Source of the DNA: Patescibacteria group bacterium
GTDB taxonomy: Bacteria; Patescibacteriota; Minisyncoccia; Phycocordibacterales; UBA9973
DNA length: 36,848 nt
Direction: 5' to 3'
Assembly (NCBI GenBank): GCA_018816985.1
Contig: JAHIVA010000018.1
Location: 1 to 36,848, forward strand
Shown here: positions 1 through 8,912 of the stretch, one piece after another
Position numbering within the stretch: position 1 is the stretch's first letter
Layout of the letters: each line of letters begins with the position of its first letter
Position numbers and translations under genes: made by a program
Notes under the pieces: model-generated
Database searches by the model: none
Told to the model about the DNA's origin: nothing
Seen by the model: the letters and a program-made list of their open reading frames with translations, nothing else

Positions 1-2
1 AA

Positions 3-458
3 AATATTATTTATAGTATTGGGAAATTAGGATTTTTAGGAGTATTTTTAACAGGAATATTTTTTGTTTCTACTTTTACATTTGTTCCCGCTAGTATAGT
101 TTTATTTTTTTTAGCTAGAGAATTCAATCCTTTCATTATTGCTATAATTGCAGGACTTGGGGCTGTTTTTGGGGATTATTTAATTTTTCGTTTTCTAAAA
201 GATAAAATTTTTAAAGAACTAAAACCTGTTTTTGAAAAATTTAGAGGTTCTTATTTATTACAACTTCTTACTACTCCATATTTTGCTTGGTTTAAACCAG
301 TTTTGGGAGCAATTATTATTGCTTCACCTTTTCCTGACGAAATAGGAATTGGGCTTATGGGGCTTTCTAAACTTAAAAATTGGCAATTTCTTTTAATTTC
401 TTTTATTCTTAATTCTGTTGGTATTTTAATAATAATAACCTTTGCTAAATTAGCTTAA
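3..458 (+). CDS. Partial (5' truncated) multi-TM protein, possibly small DedA/VTT-like membrane protein
   Basis: Open frame from the window edge to TAA at 456-458; translation ...GKLGFLGVFLTGIFFVSTFTFVPASIVLFFLAREFNPFIIAIIAGLGAVFGDYLIF... is hydrophobic with Gly-rich VTT-like character. Confidence 0.6.
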   Translation, partial: NIIYSIGKLGFLGVFLTGIFFVSTFTFVPASIVLFFLAREFNPFIIAIIAGLGAVFGDYLIFRFLKDKIFKELKPVFEKFRGSYLLQLLTTPYFAWFKPVLGAIIIASPFPDEIGIGLMGLSKLKNWQFLLISFILNSVGILIIITFAKLA

Positions 459-483
459 ATACACTAGTATGTTTAGGTATGTT

Positions 484-555
484 GCCGTTGTAGCTTAGTG
501 GTAAAGCACTGTCTTGGTAAGACAGAGACCGTGGGTCCGATCCCCACCAACGGCT
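484..555 (+). tRNA. tRNA-Thr(GGT)
   Basis: Cloverleaf: acceptor GCCGTTG/CAACGGC, D arm GCTTAGTGGTAAAGC, anticodon stem CTGTC/GACAG with loop TTGGTAA (anticodon GGT), T stem GTGGG/CCCAC with loop TCCGATC; no encoded CCA. Confidence 0.93.
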
Positions 556-614
556 CCCGTTGTCGTAATCTCTTCCCGTAGGGTTGCGGCCTCTTAGGGA
601 TATACGGGCGACTA

Positions 615-690
615 GCCATCCTAGCTCAGTTGGTAGAGCACGTCTTTCGTAAAGACGGGGTCCCGAGTTCGATCCTCGGGGATGGCTCCA
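615..690 (+). tRNA. tRNA-Thr(CGT), CCA encoded
   Basis: Cloverleaf: acceptor GCCATCC/GGATGGC, D arm GCTCAGTTGGTAGAGC, anticodon stem CGTCT/AGACG with loop TTCGTAA (anticodon CGT), T arm CCGAG TTCGATC CTCGG, then TCCA. Confidence 0.95.
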
Positions 691-696
691 TTTTTT

Positions 697-1359
697 CTAT
701 TTCTTACTATTTACTTCTCTATGTAGCTCTGAAAATAGAGCCACCGTTCGGCCGAAATCTTTTTCAGCTACAATAAAAATTAATTCAGTGGGAGTAGAGA
801 TAAGTTCTTCTAAATTAATGCGGGCCCGGGCGGTAACTGAGAGAAGTGAGAAAAAAACATTTGGCATATTAAAAACTTCCGGACCGTAAGATATTCCAAT
901 AGCTGCCAAGTTGTGGTTAATAATTTTTGGTTTTATTTTAAAATGTTTCAGCACCTTATTTTCCAAATTTGCTGAACAAATAATATCAACTTCAGCGGTG
1001 CCTATGGTTGTTGTGAAAAAATCCTCTGGAGAAACAGAAATATCTTTGTGGAGTGATTCAAGTTCTTCAAAAAATTTTTTACTATTTTCGTAAATTATTT
1101 CTGAAAGGGGAAGTTTGGTGGTGATATTTTTTATTTTCACTTCACGAATAAGGGGTTTCTCTTTTTTAAACTCTTTTCGCAGACGGGACAAAGAGACAAC
1201 CAAGCTGGCAATGGTTACTTGTTTCTTACTTAGATTTTCCACTTTTGGACGTATTTGGTAAGCGTAACTACTCATATTCATATAGCCATTAGTGAGTGCG
1301 ATACAGGCCTCTAGCTCTCGGAGTACAATATCTCTTACTATGGGTTGGATTTTTATCAT
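697..1359 (-). CDS. Hypothetical protein with ACT-like C-terminal domain
   Basis: 220 aa ORF; C-terminus PNVFFSLLSVTARARINLEELISTPTELIFIVAEKDFGRTVALFSELH resembles an ACT (aspartate kinase-type) repeat. Confidence 0.6.
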   Translation of the reverse strand: MIKIQPIVRDIVLRELEACIALTNGYMNMSSYAYQIRPKVENLSKKQVTIASLVVSLSRLRKEFKKEKPLIREVKIKNITTKLPLSEIIYENSKKFFEELESLHKDISVSPEDFFTTTIGTAEVDIICSANLENKVLKHFKIKPKIINHNLAAIGISYGPEVFNMPNVFFSLLSVTARARINLEELISTPTELIFIVAEKDFGRTVALFSELHREVNSKK

Positions 1360-1477
1360 ATTGGAATTTTATCATATTTAACAAAAAGTTCAAAGAGCAG
1401 TATAAATGTTAAAATTACAAAAATAAATATTTAAAAAGATAGTTTAAATAAAGCTCAGATTTTGTTATACTTGAAAT

Positions 1478-2383
1478 ATGTCCGAAAATACAAATGCAAT
1501 TGATGAACAAATTAAAAAACTTGAGGTAAAGATACAGGCTCAGGATTTTTGGAGTGACAAAAATAAAGCCCAGGCAACTTTAAGAGAGCTTGCCGAATTA
1601 AAAGGAAAAAAAGAAGGCGCGAGCAAATACGATAAAGGAAATGCTGTAATTACAATAATTTCTGGTGCTGGTGGAGATGACGCAGAAGATTTTTCGGCTG
1701 TGCTTTTGTCGATGTATTTGAAATACGCCAATCGGCAGGGTTGGGAAGTTTCTTTTATTCATGAAAATAAAAATGAACAAAATGGATATAGAAATGTTTC
1801 TTTTGAAATACAGGGTCCTTCAAGTGCCTTAGGGCAAGGTCCCTACGGGACCTTGAAAAATGAAAGTGGGGTTCATCGCCTTGTGCGAATTTCACCCTTT
1901 GACGCAAAAAAATTACGACACACCTCTTTTTCAATGGTAGAGATTTTGCCTAAATTTTCTAAATTGGAAGAAAGAGATTTTTCCATACCGGTAGCCGATT
2001 TAAAAATAGAATATTCTCGTTCTGGTGGTCCCGGAGGGCAGAATGTAAATAAAAGAGAAACAGCTGTTCGGTTGGTGCACATTCCTACGGGGATTGCAGT
2101 GCATGCTACGAATGAACGTTCTCAAGAGCAAAACCGAGAACGGGCAATGTCTATTCTTTTGGCTAAAATTTTTAAAAAAGCGCAAGCAGATAAGAAGAGC
2201 ATAGAAGAAAGTCTAAAATCAACAAAAAATACTGAAATAGAATGGGGAAATCAGATTCGTTCATATGTGTTACATCCTTATAAAATGGTTAAAGACCACC
2301 GTACTAGCGTGGAAACATCAAATATTGACGCAGTGCTTGGCGGAGACTTGGATATTTTTATTGAAGCAGAGAAGAATTTATGA
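1478..2383 (+). CDS. prfB: Peptide chain release factor 2 (N-terminal domain shortened)
   Basis: [25 protein letters not shown] (GGQ motif) and RISPFD (SPF, RF2-type stop-codon recognition); only 301 aa. Confidence 0.93.
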   Translation: MSENTNAIDEQIKKLEVKIQAQDFWSDKNKAQATLRELAELKGKKEGASKYDKGNAVITIISGAGGDDAEDFSAVLLSMYLKYANRQGWEVSFIHENKNEQNGYRNVSFEIQGPSSALGQGPYGTLKNESGVHRLVRISPFDAKKLRHTSFSMVEILPKFSKLEERDFSIPVADLKIEYSRSGGPGGQNVNKRETAVRLVHIPTGIAVHATNERSQEQNRERAMSILLAKIFKKAQADKKSIEESLKSTKNTEIEWGNQIRSYVLHPYKMVKDHRTSVETSNIDAVLGGDLDIFIEAEKNL

Positions 2384-2398
2384 TAAGATGAATAAAGG

Positions 2399-3067
2399 AT
2401 GATTTATTTCAATAATGTTTCAAAAATTTATAAGGACGCCACTGCCCTAGATGATATTACTTTTACAGTTGAAGCTGGGGAGTTTGTTTCTTTTGTTGGA
2501 CATTCCGGTGCCGGGAAAACAACTTTAACAAAAATGATTTTAGCAGAAGAGATGCCTTCTTTAGGGACAGTTTTTTTTGAATCAGTTAATGTAAATAAAG
2601 TAAAAAACAAAGATTTGACAAAATTACGTCGTCGGATTGGAATAGTTTTTCAGGACTACAAGTTACTTTCTAATAAAACTGCTTATGAAAATATTGCTTT
2701 TGCTATGGAGGCTGTGGGTAAAACCGAGGAAGAGATAAAAAGCGACGTTCCGCATGTTTTGGAATTGGTTGATTTAAGTCATAGAGTTTATCATTTTCCT
2801 AATCAAATGTCTGGTGGGGAACAGCAACGTTTGGCCATAGCGCGAGCCATTATAAATCAACCTGAACTTATCATTGCAGATGAACCGACTGGAAATCTAG
2901 ATCCGGTGAATACTCATGAAATAGTTCAGATTTTAAAAAAAATAAATGATCTTGGTACAACTGTGATTTTAACCACTCATAACCGTGGGATTATTGAATC
3001 TGTGGGGAAAAGAGTAATTACAATGGAAAATGGGAAAATTATTAGGGATACCAAGCATAATAAATAA
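2399..3067 (+). CDS. ftsE: Cell division ATP-binding protein FtsE
   Basis: Walker A GHSGAGKTT, signature MSGGEQQRLAIARAI, Walker B LIIADEPTGNLD; followed by ftsX. Confidence 0.93.
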   Translation: MIYFNNVSKIYKDATALDDITFTVEAGEFVSFVGHSGAGKTTLTKMILAEEMPSLGTVFFESVNVNKVKNKDLTKLRRRIGIVFQDYKLLSNKTAYENIAFAMEAVGKTEEEIKSDVPHVLELVDLSHRVYHFPNQMSGGEQQRLAIARAIINQPELIIADEPTGNLDPVNTHEIVQILKKINDLGTTVILTTHNRGIIESVGKRVITMENGKIIRDTKHNK

Positions 3068-3085
3068 GTGATATAATAGTGGCTT

Positions 3086-4009
3086 ATGGTAATGACTACT
3101 TTTAAAAGAATCATCAAGGGTGGATTTTTAAACTTTAAAAGGGGGGGGCTTGTTTCTTGGGCGGCCGTGCTGGTGGTGACGATTACTCTTTCTGTTATTA
3201 CTCTTGTTATTTTTTTGCAGGCAATTTTACATTTTTCTCTTAATCAGATTAAGGATAAAGTGGATGTAACTATTTATTTCACTCTTAACGCGCCAGAGAA
3301 TAAAATTATACTTTTAAAATCTTCCTTGGAAAAATTACCCGAAGTAGCTTCTGTGTCTTATACTAATAAAGAAGAGGCTTTACAGAATTTTCGTGATCGT
3401 CACTCTAATGATTATCCAACTATTCAAGCTCTAGACGAGATAGGTGATAATCCACTTAGTGCTTATCTTAATGTTAAAGCTAGAGAGGTGGGTCAGTATG
3501 AAAGTATTGCGAATTTTATGAATTCTAACAATATTCTTGCCTTAGGTTCAGAGTCTATCGTTGATCATATAAATTATTTTAAAAATAAACCTATTATTGA
3601 TAAATTGAATGCCATCATTTCCGGTGCACAAAAACTTGGTTTTCTATTAACTCTGCTTTTTGTGATTATTTCTATTATCATTACTTTTAATACAATTCGT
3701 TTAACTATTTTTATTTCTAAAGAAGAAATTGGTGTAATGCGTCTAGTGGGCGCCTCTAAAATGCACGTGCGCGGCCCCTTTATGATTGAGGGCGCGATTT
3801 ATGGTTTTGTTGCGACTCTTATTACCTTGATTCTTTTTTGGCCATCAATGGCCTGGCTCGGAGCCAATATGACCGATTTTCTTGGAATCAATATGTATAA
3901 TTATTATCTTTCAAATTTCTTTCAAATTTTTATAATAATTTTATTATCAGGAATAGGCTTAGGTATTATTTCTAGTTATCTGGCAGTTAGAAAATATTTA
4001 AATAAATAA
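3086..4009 (+). CDS. ftsX: Cell division protein FtsX
   Basis: FtsX topology (N-terminal TM, extracytoplasmic domain, three C-terminal TMs); EEIGVMRLVGASKMHVRGPFMIEGAIYG; directly follows ftsE. Confidence 0.92.
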   Translation: MVMTTFKRIIKGGFLNFKRGGLVSWAAVLVVTITLSVITLVIFLQAILHFSLNQIKDKVDVTIYFTLNAPENKIILLKSSLEKLPEVASVSYTNKEEALQNFRDRHSNDYPTIQALDEIGDNPLSAYLNVKAREVGQYESIANFMNSNNILALGSESIVDHINYFKNKPIIDKLNAIISGAQKLGFLLTLLFVIISIIITFNTIRLTIFISKEEIGVMRLVGASKMHVRGPFMIEGAIYGFVATLITLILFWPSMAWLGANMTDFLGINMYNYYLSNFFQIFIIILLSGIGLGIISSYLAVRKYLNK

Positions 4010-4012
4010 ATT

Positions 4013-5668
4013 ATGCAAAAAAGGGAAATTAAATATATTTTTGTAGTGGGAGGTGTTATGTCCAGTGTTGGCAAGGGGATTGCCGCTGCTTCCATCGGAA
4101 AGATATTACAATCTCGCGGTTATAAGGTGGCTAATATGAAAGCAGATATGTATATTAATATTGATGCTGGTACTATTCGTCCGGCTGAACATGGAGAAGT
4201 ATTTGTTGGGGAAGATGGAGTGGAGGCAGATCAGGATCTTGGTAACTACGAGCGTTTTACGAATCAAATTAGTTTACATGAAAATTACATTACAACTGGA
4301 CAAGTCTATGCAGAAGTAATAAGGCGGGAACGAAATCTTGAATATGAAGGGGAAGATGTGGAAGTTTATCCTGATATACCTAAGGAAATAATAAGACGCA
4401 TTAAAGCTTGCCAAGAAAAGAATCAATCAGAAATTACCATCATAGAATATGGTGGCACGGTAGGGGAATATCAACTTCTTCCTTTTTTAGAAGCGGCCAG
4501 AATGATGAAATCAAAAAAGCCCTCAAATGTTTTTGTTGTTTTAATAAGTTATTTACCGACACCAACTCTCCTAGGGGAGCAAAAATCAAAACCAACCCAG
4601 CATGCTATTACGGATCTTTATTCAGTGGGTCTCAATCCAGATTTTGTACTTTGCCGGGCTGATCAGCCAGCTACGCTAGATGTAAAGAAAACCATTAGTA
4701 ATGTGTGCAGTTTGCCAGTAGAGAGAATAATCTCGGCACCAGACGTTTATTCTATTTACGATGTACCGGTTAATTTTGAAAAAGAAAATTTTGGCTCCGT
4801 TTTACTTAAGGTTATGGGGTTGCCATCCTACCATAAAGATTTAGCTGACTGGACAGCCTTAGCCACTAAAATAAAAAAAATTAAAAAAGAAATTCGTATA
4901 GGTATTGTAGGAAAATATTTTAATTTAAAATCATGCAAAGATACTTATATTTCTGTTATTGAATCCATTAATCATGCAACTTGGAATCTTGGTTACAAGC
5001 CACAGATTTTATGGATTGATACGGAAAAATATGAAAAAGATAAGTCTAAATTAAATGAGTTAAATGAATTAGATGGCATTATTTTACCGGGAGGTTTTGG
5101 TAAACGTGGTACTGAAGGTATGATTTTAGTAGCTGATTATGTTCGTCGGAATAAAATTCCTTATTTTGGACTTTGTTTAGGTATGCAAATTATGACCATA
5201 GCCTATGCAAGAAATGTTTTGAATTTGAAAGATGCCAATTCTACTGAGTTTGATTTTGACACTTCTAATCCAGTTATTGCTACTATGGCTGATCAAGTGG
5301 AGAAAATAAAGAATAAAAATTACGGCGCCACTATGAGATTAGGAGCTTATCCTTGCAAACTTGAAACAGGGAGTGTCGCGGCGGAAGCTTATAATAAGAA
5401 AGAGATTTCCGAACGTCATCGTCACCGCTATGAAGTGAATACAAAATATATTGCGGATTTGGAAAAAGCCGGACTAATTTTTTCAGGAAAATCTCCTGAC
5501 GGTATCTTAATGGAAATAGCTGAGTTACCTAAAAGCGTTCACCCATTTTATTTGGGGACTCAGTTTCACCCAGAATTTAAATCCCGTCCACTTGCTCCAC
5601 ATCCACTTTTCACTAGTTTCATCAGGGCTTGTATTAGGAAGAAACCCGCTCACCTTGGAGAGAAATAA
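4013..5668 (+). CDS. pyrG: CTP synthase
   Basis: N-term YIFVVGGVMSSVGKGIAAASIGKILQSRG and class I amidotransferase FGLCLGMQ and GTQFHPEFKSRP. Confidence 0.97.
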   Translation: MQKREIKYIFVVGGVMSSVGKGIAAASIGKILQSRGYKVANMKADMYINIDAGTIRPAEHGEVFVGEDGVEADQDLGNYERFTNQISLHENYITTGQVYAEVIRRERNLEYEGEDVEVYPDIPKEIIRRIKACQEKNQSEITIIEYGGTVGEYQLLPFLEAARMMKSKKPSNVFVVLISYLPTPTLLGEQKSKPTQHAITDLYSVGLNPDFVLCRADQPATLDVKKTISNVCSLPVERIISAPDVYSIYDVPVNFEKENFGSVLLKVMGLPSYHKDLADWTALATKIKKIKKEIRIGIVGKYFNLKSCKDTYISVIESINHATWNLGYKPQILWIDTEKYEKDKSKLNELNELDGIILPGGFGKRGTEGMILVADYVRRNKIPYFGLCLGMQIMTIAYARNVLNLKDANSTEFDFDTSNPVIATMADQVEKIKNKNYGATMRLGAYPCKLETGSVAAEAYNKKEISERHRHRYEVNTKYIADLEKAGLIFSGKSPDGILMEIAELPKSVHPFYLGTQFHPEFKSRPLAPHPLFTSFIRACIRKKPAHLGEK

Positions 5669-7274
5669 TTTGCAGAATCTGTGGGTTTACAGGATAGTTT
5701 GGGTTGATTTCTAATGTTTTTTTCCAGTTATCAATGGCTTCGTTATATCTTTTTTCGTTCCAATATAATAATCCTAAATTATAATAAACGTTATCGTAAT
5801 TTGGATTAATAGCTATTTCTTTTTTATATTCTTCTTCTGCTTCGGATAATTTATTTTGATTAACATATACTAAACCTAAGTTATTATGGGCCATCTTTTC
5901 TATTGGATTCAAATTTAAAGCTATTTTATATTCTTTTTCTGCCTCAACCATATTTCCATCCAAATATTCCATTGCGCCCAAGTTGTTGTGGTTGAAAGCA
6001 AAAGAAGGGGAGGTTTCCGTGGCATTTCTCCAAAAATTAAGTCCATTTTCATAATATTGATTACGATAAATTGTTATGGAAGAAAAAATTAAAATTATTA
6101 TTAAACTAATAAATAATACAATTTTTTTCTTATTTTTTTCATAACTTGTTTTTTCTTTTATGATAGCTGGAAGTTTAATCCACCCTAAACCTAAAATTAC
6201 AAAAATAAATCCAAACATTGGCAGATAAATTCTGTTTTCAGAAAATTCTGAAACTGTACCTGTGGGTTTTATTAAGGTCAATAAAATAAAAACTAGAAAC
6301 CAGAAAAAGCCAAAAATAATTTGCCTCCAATTTCTTTTTTCACTTAAAAGGCACCATATAGTCAATAATATCAAGGATATTATGCCGTAAAGAAAAGACA
6401 TATCTTTTATGACTGGAAAGACCGATAAATTAAAGGGTAAAAATATTTTACCAATAGCGGGAATGAGCGAAGGTAGATTTTTATAAATTGAAAAAAAGAC
6501 ATTGTAATTAGAATTACCTATAAAATTATGCATAACTGTCAAACGGATTAAAAACCAAAGAGCCATGATGCCCGCATAACTCAATCCTAGTTTTAAGTAT
6601 ATTCTGTAATTTTCCATTATTTTTTTCCAACCAATAAAAACTAAAGCATAAAATGCACAAATGATTGGTAAAATGGCGGCTGTTTCTTTAGTGAGAAGGG
6701 CGAGGGCAAAGAAACTTAAATGCCAGACGAGCTCTTTATTTTTTTGATTTTGTAAAAAATAAAGAAAATAAATAAGTGATGGAAAAATAAAAATAGCTAA
6801 AAGAGAATCGTTGCGACCAGCAATAAATGCCACGGTTTGGGCGGTGAGGGGATGAATGCTAAAAATCAAGGTAAATAAAAAGGCTGCTTCTTTTTTTAAA
6901 TTTAATTTAAGTAACAAAACAAAAAGTAAATACATTGCCAAAATATGCAACAATACATTACTAAAACGAGACATAAAGATAATTGACTCTTCGCCTAATT
7001 GGGCGTCTAGCATAAATGTTAATCGTTCAATCGGGCGGTAAAAAGTTCCATTATTATATGGGGTTCGAAAAATATCTTCATTAAAAGCTTGGGGAATATT
7101 CGATAAATTTTTATTAAATTGATATTGTCCTGTTACTAAGACATTATCATCCAGATAAACAATGTCGTAAAAAAGAGTTGTACCATAAATTGATAAAATT
7201 ATCAAAGCAATCCAAAAAAATGGGTGCCATCTTTCTAAAAAAATTTTATTTATGAAGGAATTATCTTTTTCCAT
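5634..7274 (-). CDS. Multi-TM TPR protein, TMTC/PMT-like glycosyltransferase
   Basis: N-terminal multi-TM region (FYDIVYLDDNVLVTGQ, HPLTAQTVAFIAGRNDSLLAIF) and C-terminal TPR repeats (NNLGLVYVNQNKLSEAEEEYKKEIAINPNY). Confidence 0.8.
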   Translation of the reverse strand: MEKDNSFINKIFLERWHPFFWIALIILSIYGTTLFYDIVYLDDNVLVTGQYQFNKNLSNIPQAFNEDIFRTPYNNGTFYRPIERLTFMLDAQLGEESIIFMSRFSNVLLHILAMYLLFVLLLKLNLKKEAAFLFTLIFSIHPLTAQTVAFIAGRNDSLLAIFIFPSLIYFLYFLQNQKNKELVWHLSFFALALLTKETAAILPIICAFYALVFIGWKKIMENYRIYLKLGLSYAGIMALWFLIRLTVMHNFIGNSNYNVFFSIYKNLPSLIPAIGKIFLPFNLSVFPVIKDMSFLYGIISLILLTIWCLLSEKRNWRQIIFGFFWFLVFILLTLIKPTGTVSEFSENRIYLPMFGFIFVILGLGWIKLPAIIKEKTSYEKNKKKIVLFISLIIILIFSSITIYRNQYYENGLNFWRNATETSPSFAFNHNNLGAMEYLDGNMVEAEKEYKIALNLNPIEKMAHNNLGLVYVNQNKLSEAEEEYKKEIAINPNYDNVYYNLGLLYWNEKRYNEAIDNWKKTLEINPNYPVNPQILQIISLQGERVSS

Positions 7275-7992
7275 AATGAGTAATTTTTTTTAAAAAAAAC
7301 TTAATTGCAATATAAAGAGTCAATAATCCATATTTTAGACTTCTAATAAAATTTATAGAAGAAGTTTCATTAGTGTATTTTACGGGGATAGGAATCTCAC
7401 CAATATGATAACCTTTTTCTATAATCTGAAATAAAATTTGAGTATCAAAAACAAAATCATCGGAGTTGTGTATAAAATCTATTTTTTCTAGTACTTCTCT
7501 TTTGTAAGCTCTCATTCCAGTGTGCCATTCGGATAAATTTTGTCCGCTCAAAAGATTTTCAAAAAAAGAAAGAAAGCGGTTGGCAAAATATTTATAAACT
7601 GGCATTCCTCCCTCCAGGGCTTCTTTTCGAGACCGTATTCGGGAGCCTAACATTACATCACAATAGCCTTCTTTAATAAAAGCTACTAAATATTTGATTA
7701 CCTTTGGGTCATATTGGTAATCAGGATGAATCATCACAACAATATCGGCATTTTTTTCTAAAGCTAGGCGATAGCAAGTTTTTTGATTAGCTCCGTAACC
7801 TTTGTTTTTGTTATGAGTATGTACAGTTAAACCGAGTTTCTCTGCTAAAATAACTGTCTGGTCATTACTTCCATCATCTACCAGAATAATTTCACTGACA
7901 ACATCCATTGGTATTTCAGCTGTTGTTCTTTCCAAAGTTTTTTCGGAATTAAAAGCCGGTAGAACGACGATTACTTTTGATTTTTTTGGCAT
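7261..7992 (-). CDS. Glycosyltransferase family 2 (dolichol-phosphate mannosyltransferase-like)
   Basis: KVIVVLPAFNSEKTLERTTAEIP...EIILVDDGSNDQT...GYGANQKTCY..MIHPDYQYDP. Confidence 0.9.
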   Translation of the reverse strand: MPKKSKVIVVLPAFNSEKTLERTTAEIPMDVVSEIILVDDGSNDQTVILAEKLGLTVHTHNKNKGYGANQKTCYRLALEKNADIVVMIHPDYQYDPKVIKYLVAFIKEGYCDVMLGSRIRSRKEALEGGMPVYKYFANRFLSFFENLLSGQNLSEWHTGMRAYKREVLEKIDFIHNSDDFVFDTQILFQIIEKGYHIGEIPIPVKYTNETSSINFIRSLKYGLLTLYIAIKFFLKKITHYGKR

Positions 7993-8000
7993 AGATAATT

Positions 8001-8546
8001 TTAAAAAGTTGCTTGATGAATATAAAATGTTTTATTAAGATATTGATTTTTATCTTCTTTGGAAGATGTTTCCAGATAAAGATTAAGAAACTTTTCATAT
8101 TTTCTTTTACATTCTTCAAAAGTTAGTTCTTCCATACCCAGCTTTTTTAAATATTTTGCTATGATTGGGTTATCGGTTCTACCAATAATATTCCATTTTT
8201 TTTCCAAAGCCTCCTTTTCTAATTGTCGGACTATTTTTATTAAAGCCTTCGTACCACTGGTAGAAGGAGAAGATGCAAGTCCTCCAATCCGAAAAATTTG
8301 ATTAGGGTTATCTATGGAAATAGATTTATCTAATGGCTGAACATAAAGAACAGCCATTATTTTACCCTCATTATTTATTTCTAATCGAAGCAGATTTTTT
8401 TCGTATAATTCAAGAATAAATTGAGGAGTTTGTTTAGCTACATATTCGGGCCAATTTTTTTGTAATTCAATAACTTGCTTAACTATTTCTTCTTTGCTTG
8501 GGGGTTCGCGAGAAGGGGAAGCATTCTCTATTGTTGAATTTTCCAT
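8001..8546 (-). CDS. Putative GNAT-like acetyltransferase or hypothetical protein
   Basis: 181 aa; INNEGKIMAVLYVQPL...RIGGLASSPSTSGTKALIKIVRQLEKEALEKKWNIIGRTDNPIIAKYLKKLGMEEL resembles a GNAT core. Confidence 0.45.
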   Translation of the reverse strand: MENSTIENASPSREPPSKEEIVKQVIELQKNWPEYVAKQTPQFILELYEKNLLRLEINNEGKIMAVLYVQPLDKSISIDNPNQIFRIGGLASSPSTSGTKALIKIVRQLEKEALEKKWNIIGRTDNPIIAKYLKKLGMEELTFEECKRKYEKFLNLYLETSSKEDKNQYLNKTFYIHQATF

Positions 8547-8595
8547 CTTGTAATAATAACAAATCCTAGTTAAATTTACGAGCTGGTGTCTCGTA

Positions 8596-8754
8596 CTAAT
8601 TTTCTTCTTTTGTTCGCCAATTTATCTCAAAGGAAATAGAATATTTATTCTTAATTTTCCATTTAGAAAATCTAAAACATAAAAATTGGAATTTATTTTC
8701 TGAAATTCTTCCAACCCCAAATCTATTCAAAGTTAATTCTATATCTATAACCAT
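8596..8754 (-). CDS. Possible small ORF (52 aa)
   Basis: Manual reading of minus strand: MVIDIELTLNRFGVGRISENKFQFLCFRFSKWKIKNKYSISFEINWRTKEEN*; fills an otherwise empty intergenic region. Confidence 0.3.
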   Translation of the reverse strand: MVIDIELTLNRFGVGRISENKFQFLCFRFSKWKIKNKYSISFEINWRTKEEN

Positions 8755-8791
8755 ATGTTTTTAAGCATACTATCTTTTATTAAAAAAATTG

Positions 8792-8862
8792 CTACGGGAC
8801 TTGGACTCGAACCAAGATAACATCCTCCAGAGGGATGTGTCCTACCATTAGACGATCCCGTA
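8792..8862 (-). tRNA. tRNA-Gln(CTG)
   Basis: Minus-strand cloverleaf: acceptor TACGGGA/TCCCGTA, D arm GTC-TAATGGTAG-GAC, anticodon stem CATCC/GGATG with loop CTCTGGA (anticodon CTG), T arm CTTGG TTCGAGT CCAAG, discriminator G as expected for Gln. Confidence 0.93.
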
Positions 8863-8912
8863 ATATCTAAAACTTAGCACATTTTTTCTATAATAAGAAG
8901 TGCTATAATACA

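Noticed and set aside
4408-4662. 84-aa plus-strand ORF inside pyrG, and other short ORFs antisense or out of frame to long genes
   Set aside because: Overlap strongly supported genes and have no recognisable protein features.
8580-8600. TACGAG-CTGGTGT-CTCGTA hairpin near the end of the 52-aa minus ORF
   Set aside because: Short 6-bp stem with weak T tract; possible terminator but not well supported.
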